Source of the DNA: CAUZFZ01 sp963579025
Lineage (GTDB): Bacteria > Planctomycetota > Planctomycetia > Planctomycetales > Planctomycetaceae
Direction of reading: 5' to 3'
Assembly: GCA_963579025.1 (NCBI GenBank)
Contig: CAUZFZ010000033.1
Span: 1-64,000 of the forward strand
Length of the DNA: 64,000 nucleotides
Shown here one piece after another: positions 61,014 through 64,000 of the stretch. Numbering within the stretch: position 1 is the first letter of the stretch; each line of letters begins with the position of its first letter. The notes under the pieces were generated by a model. It made no database searches. It was not told where the DNA came from and saw only the letters and a program-made list of their open reading frames with translations. Position numbers and translations under genes: made by a program.

Positions 61014-62849
61014 CTACTCGTTTCTGATTCGGACTTCGAATCGGCCAGTGGCATCAGCGGCGGCCCGGAACATCCCTGGTGTCGTGAACACCCACACGAT
61101 TTCACCGGTGCGATCAATGCCGATGACCCCGCCGTCGCCCGGCCGGAGTTGCGTCTTGAGAACGTGCTCCGCCGACTGTTTGAGCGACCACTCCCGGTGT
61201 CGCATCAGCAGCGAAATCTGGGCTGCGGCAGCGTGACGAATGAACTGCTCACCGATACCCGACGCCGAGATTCCGCATGTGTCATTGTCTGCATATGTTC
61301 CCGCACCAATGATCGGGCTGTCTCCGACACGCCCGAACTTCTTGTTGGTCAGGCCGCCGGTCGACGTTCCCGCGGCGATGTTCCCCTGCGAATCCCGGGC
61401 GACACATCCGACTGTCCCGTAATCCCATGCGCGAGCCGGGGACCAGCGTGCGGCACTTCCGGTTTGCTTCCGCGTTCGAACACGCTCCCAGACCTGACGC
61501 CGGTACTCGGTCGAGAAACTGGAATTGGCAACACGGTCGACCTGCTGTTCGGAAGCGAATTCCTCGGCGCCCGCGCCGGACAACAGGACGTGACGTGTCT
61601 TGGCCATGACCAGTCGCGCGAGTCCGATCGGGTTCTTTACCGTCCGTACGCCAGCGACCGCTCCGCCATCCAGCGTGCGACCATCCATGATGGACGCGTC
61701 CAATTCGTGCTCGCCCTGACTGTTGAACACGGCTCCCTTGCCAGCGTTGTACAGCGGATCGTCCTCCAGAATACGGATGACCGATTCGACGGCGTTCAAG
61801 CTCGTTCCGCCGTCTGCCAGCACTGCACGGCCCTTTGAGAGGGCTTTCGTGAGCCCGTCGCGGTACTGCTGCAGTTGCTCAGCTGTTGCGTCCTCCGGCG
61901 GAGTGCCAGCGCCGCCATGCACAACCAGCGACCACTCTCGCCCCGTCTTCGTCGTTTGAGCGTTCTTCGCTGGTTGGAGAAACGCGAGTGCCGCCTGTTC
62001 TGCGTCCGCTGGTGCTTTTGCTTCTTTGACGTCTCGCTGCATCACAGCCCGTAGTTTGACGTCGTCGTTTGTGATGTCTCCTCCGGTCGCCAGATAGAAC
62101 TGCCGTTCGTTCACACCGGCATTGATGTTCACGACGGGATTTCCGTCGGCCGTGAAGCGGGCCTTTTCAACCGGTTGCCATTTCGCGTCCGACGTCATAA
62201 CCCAAGCATTGGGGAAGGCCGCCCGGCGCGTCTTCGTTGCAGAGACCCGATTGCGACGAAAATCTTCCACGAACGCGTAGTAGCCCTTGAGCTGCGTGTC
62301 TTTCGTCAGCGTGCTGAAGGTCACCAGGTGCTTCCATGCCTTCTCTTCCGGGTGAAAGAAGAAAGCGGCGTATTCTGTCCGGTCTTTCACTCGTCGAGCG
62401 GCAACCATGAAGCGGTACGTCTGTCCGACCTTCCAGTCGTAATCCAGAAACGACTGACCGCCCGTGCCTTCATTTCCGAAGCGTCCCACACGTACGGATT
62501 CATCCTGATGCAGCAGCTTCACGCGGTTGGCTGGGTCAACAGAATTCGGATCGTCCTGCTGACCGGGATCCCACACCGAGAAGATCAGCACCTTGCGTCC
62601 GTCGTACAGCTCCTGGATTCCGTAGTAGCCACGGCTGAATCCACAGACACAGAAGTACGTGCCGTCAGCCGACGATTCGACCTTAACCTCGTTGTAGAAT
62701 ACAGCCGCAGGCGGCACCTCGGCGTACGCCAGATGGACGGAACGGCAGGCGATCCCCTTGAGGGCGGGTGACGCGAATGCCGTCCCCGCGGAAAACAGGC
62801 ACGCAAGAAACGCCAGACGTCTGAGTCGACGGGGACGGAAACCAAACAT
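61014..62849 (-). CDS. DUF3472 domain fused to isoaspartyl peptidase/L-asparaginase
   Basis: The ATG at 62849 (MFGFRPRRLRRLAFLACLFSAGTAFA, a signal peptide) is preferred; the frame upstream runs through the inverted repeat and is not coding. Residues 30-280 form DUF3472 (FSRGYYGIQELYDGRKVLIFSVWDPG; FLDYDWKVGQTYRFMVAARR; FPNAWVMTSDAKW). Residues 310-611 are an N-terminal-nucleophile asparaginase (WSLVVHGGAGT; NAVESVIRILEDDPLYNAGKGAVFNSQGEHELDASIMDG) with the autocleavage site Gly-Thr479 (YGTVGCVARD) and GDSPIIGAGTYAD. The enzyme should cut itself before Thr479 and hydrolyse beta-aspartyl peptides or asparagine outside the cytoplasm. Fusion to a DUF3472 module is unusual. Confidence 0.88.
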   Translation of the reverse strand: MFGFRPRRLRRLAFLACLFSAGTAFASPALKGIACRSVHLAYAEVPPAAVFYNEVKVESSADGTYFCVCGFSRGYYGIQELYDGRKVLIFSVWDPGQQDDPNSVDPANRVKLLHQDESVRVGRFGNEGTGGQSFLDYDWKVGQTYRFMVAARRVKDRTEYAAFFFHPEEKAWKHLVTFSTLTKDTQLKGYYAFVEDFRRNRVSATKTRRAAFPNAWVMTSDAKWQPVEKARFTADGNPVVNINAGVNERQFYLATGGDITNDDVKLRAVMQRDVKEAKAPADAEQAALAFLQPAKNAQTTKTGREWSLVVHGGAGTPPEDATAEQLQQYRDGLTKALSKGRAVLADGGTSLNAVESVIRILEDDPLYNAGKGAVFNSQGEHELDASIMDGRTLDGGAVAGVRTVKNPIGLARLVMAKTRHVLLSGAGAEEFASEQQVDRVANSSFSTEYRRQVWERVRTRKQTGSAARWSPARAWDYGTVGCVARDSQGNIAAGTSTGGLTNKKFGRVGDSPIIGAGTYADNDTCGISASGIGEQFIRHAAAAQISLLMRHREWSLKQSAEHVLKTQLRPGDGGVIGIDRTGEIVWVFTTPGMFRAAADATGRFEVRIRNE

Positions 62850-62891
62850 GAGTGATCCAGTTGGGTCAGGTTGCAGACGACGAAGTTCTTT

Positions 62892-62961
62892 GAACAGAAG
62901 GTCGCAAAGGACGCGAAGGTCCGCTTTTTTATTTCTTCGCGTCCTTTGCGACCTTCTGTTC
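62892..62961. repeat. Perfect 27-bp inverted repeat around a T-rich loop
   Basis: The arms 62892-62918 (GAACAGAAGGTCGCAAAGGA...) and 62935-62961 are exact reverse complements, with a 16-bp loop containing GCTTTTTTATTT. The arm sequence AAGGTCGCAAAGGACGCGAAG belongs to a sequence type I have seen widely dispersed in planctomycete and verrucomicrobial genomes, where it is translated in spurious frames as NRRSQRTRR-like peptides. It lies between the divergent 62849 and 63081 genes, so it is in a promoter region and not a terminator position. Confidence 0.8.
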
Positions 62962-63080
62962 AACAATACGTCGCCTCGGATTTGAAGCGCAGTCATCGTG
63001 GGCAAGATAAGCTTGCGTGAATAGAGTAGCCATGTTGCGAGTAGACTCGTCTGTCCAGTCAACCAATTGAGGACCACTCG

Positions 63081-64000
63081 ATGAGACTTCGAATCGAGAT
63101 CATCGTTCTGCTCTGTGCAGCTATTCATTCCGGCCATAGTTCGCTGGCGGAAGACTCGGCAAAGCCGTCGGTTGAATTCAATCGGGACGTGCGGCCGATT
63201 CTGTCGGATGCCTGCTTCGCCTGTCATGGTCCAGATCAAGGCAAGCGTGAGGCGGACCTGCGGCTGGATACGAAGGCAGGTTTGGATCTCGCCCGAGAAG
63301 CGCGTGTCATCCCGGCGGAAGTGGGCGACGTCAGCGAACTCGTCCGCCGCATTACGTCCGGCGATCCCGACGAACGCATGCCTCCACCGGGTTCCGGGCG
63401 GGAACTCTCACCGCGACAGATCGACGTTCTTCGTCGCTGGGTCGCGCAGGGAGCACTCTGGCAGAAACACTGGGCCTACATTGTCCCCGCACGAGTTGAC
63501 CCGCCTGGCGGTCCGACTGTCGGCAGCGTGGTGGACCGGTTCCTGTCCGCCAGGGCTCAGCGTGAGGGATTGCCGCTCGCCCCATCGGCGGACCGTGCGA
63601 CGCTGATCCGTCGCCTTTCGCTCGATGTTGTCGGCCTGCCGCCGACTCCGCAGGAAGTCGAGGAGTTCCTGGACGACACGTCACCTGAGGCCTACTCAAA
63701 AGTTGTTGACCGGCTGCTGGCATCGAAGCATTACGGCGAACGGATGGCGCTCTCCTGGCTGGACCTGGTGCGATTTGCCGATTCCGTCGGCTACCACAAA
63801 GACTCACATCGCAACATCTGGCTGTATCGCGACTACGTCATCGACAGCTTTAACGAGAACATGCCGTTCGACCAGTTCGTCATCGAGCAGCTTGCCGGCG
63901 ACCTTCTCGAGGGTTCGAAGTTCGAGCAGTACTGGTGGAAGGTCGCCTCGGGTTTCAACCGGATGAACCAGACGACCAGCGAAGGCGGAGCTCAGGCAAA
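63081..64000 (+). CDS. PSCyt1/DUF1549 exported protein (C-terminus beyond window)
   Basis: The ATG at 63081, seven bases after GAGGA, opens a frame that runs to the window end. A signal peptide (IEIIVLLCAAIHSGHSSLA) is followed by a PSCyt1 cytochrome-c-like domain with ACFACHGPDQGKREADLRLDT (CxxCH). DPDERMPPPGSGRELSPRQIDVLRRWV follows, then DUF1549 (VDRFLSARAQREGLPLAPSADRATLIRRLSLDVVGLPPT; YGERMALSWLDLVRFADSVGYHKDSHRN). This is the standard planctomycete PSCyt1-DUF1549-DUF1553 architecture, so about 500-700 more residues, including DUF1553, are expected past 64000, probably followed by a DUF1501 gene. It may bind heme and interact with surface polymers; function is unproven. Confidence 0.93.
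   Translation, partial: MRLRIEIIVLLCAAIHSGHSSLAEDSAKPSVEFNRDVRPILSDACFACHGPDQGKREADLRLDTKAGLDLAREARVIPAEVGDVSELVRRITSGDPDERMPPPGSGRELSPRQIDVLRRWVAQGALWQKHWAYIVPARVDPPGGPTVGSVVDRFLSARAQREGLPLAPSADRATLIRRLSLDVVGLPPTPQEVEEFLDDTSPEAYSKVVDRLLASKHYGERMALSWLDLVRFADSVGYHKDSHRNIWLYRDYVIDSFNENMPFDQFVIEQLAGDLLEGSKFEQYWWKVASGFNRMNQTTSEGGAQA

Noticed and set aside
62850..63239. N-terminal 130-codon extension of the asparaginase fusion gene
   Set aside because: It reads through the inverted repeat and the divergent gene's start; the signal peptide begins at 62849.
1..64000. CRISPR array, prophage, integrative element or biosynthetic gene cluster
   Set aside because: No regularly spaced direct repeats, phage structural genes, integrase or multi-enzyme biosynthetic genes were seen; the radical SAM protein has no recognisable precursor peptide beside it.

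Overview
The window looks like a chromosomal segment of a planctomycete. Four genes carry DUF1549 (three of them also DUF1553, the fourth cut by the window end). Two more are DUF1501 proteins and one is a DUF1559 prepilin-like protein. There is also a LEPR-type surface-protein remnant, a formylmethanofuran:tetrahydromethanopterin formyltransferase, and several small lipoproteins of unknown function. Housekeeping genes (pnp, rpsO, cmk, glmS, surE, bioD, msrA, one tRNA-Cys) are scattered singly among lineage-specific genes, as is usual in this phylum. I cannot name the genus from sequence alone.

Region 1-15 kb. The left edge has a truncated IS91-type transposase that runs directly into a frameshifted YWTD beta-propeller/PKD surface-protein pseudogene. 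Small unknown proteins and lipoproteins and a tRNA-Cys follow. A leftward run then encodes a secreted alpha/beta hydrolase, Ftr, an orphan beta-class DNA methyltransferase fused to a GIY-YIG domain that lacks its catalytic Arg and Glu, MsrA, a small membrane protein, and an NfeD-type membrane serine protease with two ClpP-like domains. A sugar-phosphate-isomerase remnant (Tat signal joined to the C-terminal tail) ends this part.

Region 15-27 kb. A DUF1501 protein with a long C-terminal extension is followed by a soluble histidine kinase, pnp and rpsO. A palindromic MITE-like element of about 135 bp lies next to rpsO. Then come a 1012-residue DUF1549/DUF1553 protein with an inserted LamG-like domain, a DinD homologue, a small membrane protein and cmk.

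Region 27-49.4 kb is the most striking part: twelve co-directional, tightly spaced or overlapping genes. They encode an ECF sigma factor; a membrane protein joining an anti-sigma-like cytoplasmic/TM segment to DUF1549/DUF1553; a DUF1349 lectin-fold protein; a Tat-exported DUF1501 protein; a seven-EF-hand exported protein; a MoxR AAA+ ATPase; a DUF58 protein; two VWA membrane proteins of the Bat type; a 1553-residue membrane/coiled-coil protein; a prenyltransferase-like alpha/alpha-barrel protein; and a final DUF1549/DUF1553 protein. I infer one sigma-controlled unit that builds or remodels a cell-surface assembly. A GGAAC...TCTGA promoter-like sequence lies just upstream.

Region 49.4-64 kb holds glmS, surE, a CBS-GGDEF diguanylate cyclase, a receiver-domain protein with Glu in place of the phospho-accepting Asp, a zinc-ribbon membrane protein, bioD, a membrane protein, a radical SAM protein, a His-rich small protein, a DUF1559 protein, a DUF3472-isoaspartyl peptidase fusion and the start of a PSCyt1/DUF1549 gene cut by the window end. 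Two copies of a dispersed REP-like hairpin family and a perfect 27-bp inverted repeat lie between these genes. All functional statements come from motif recognition by eye; no database search was run.
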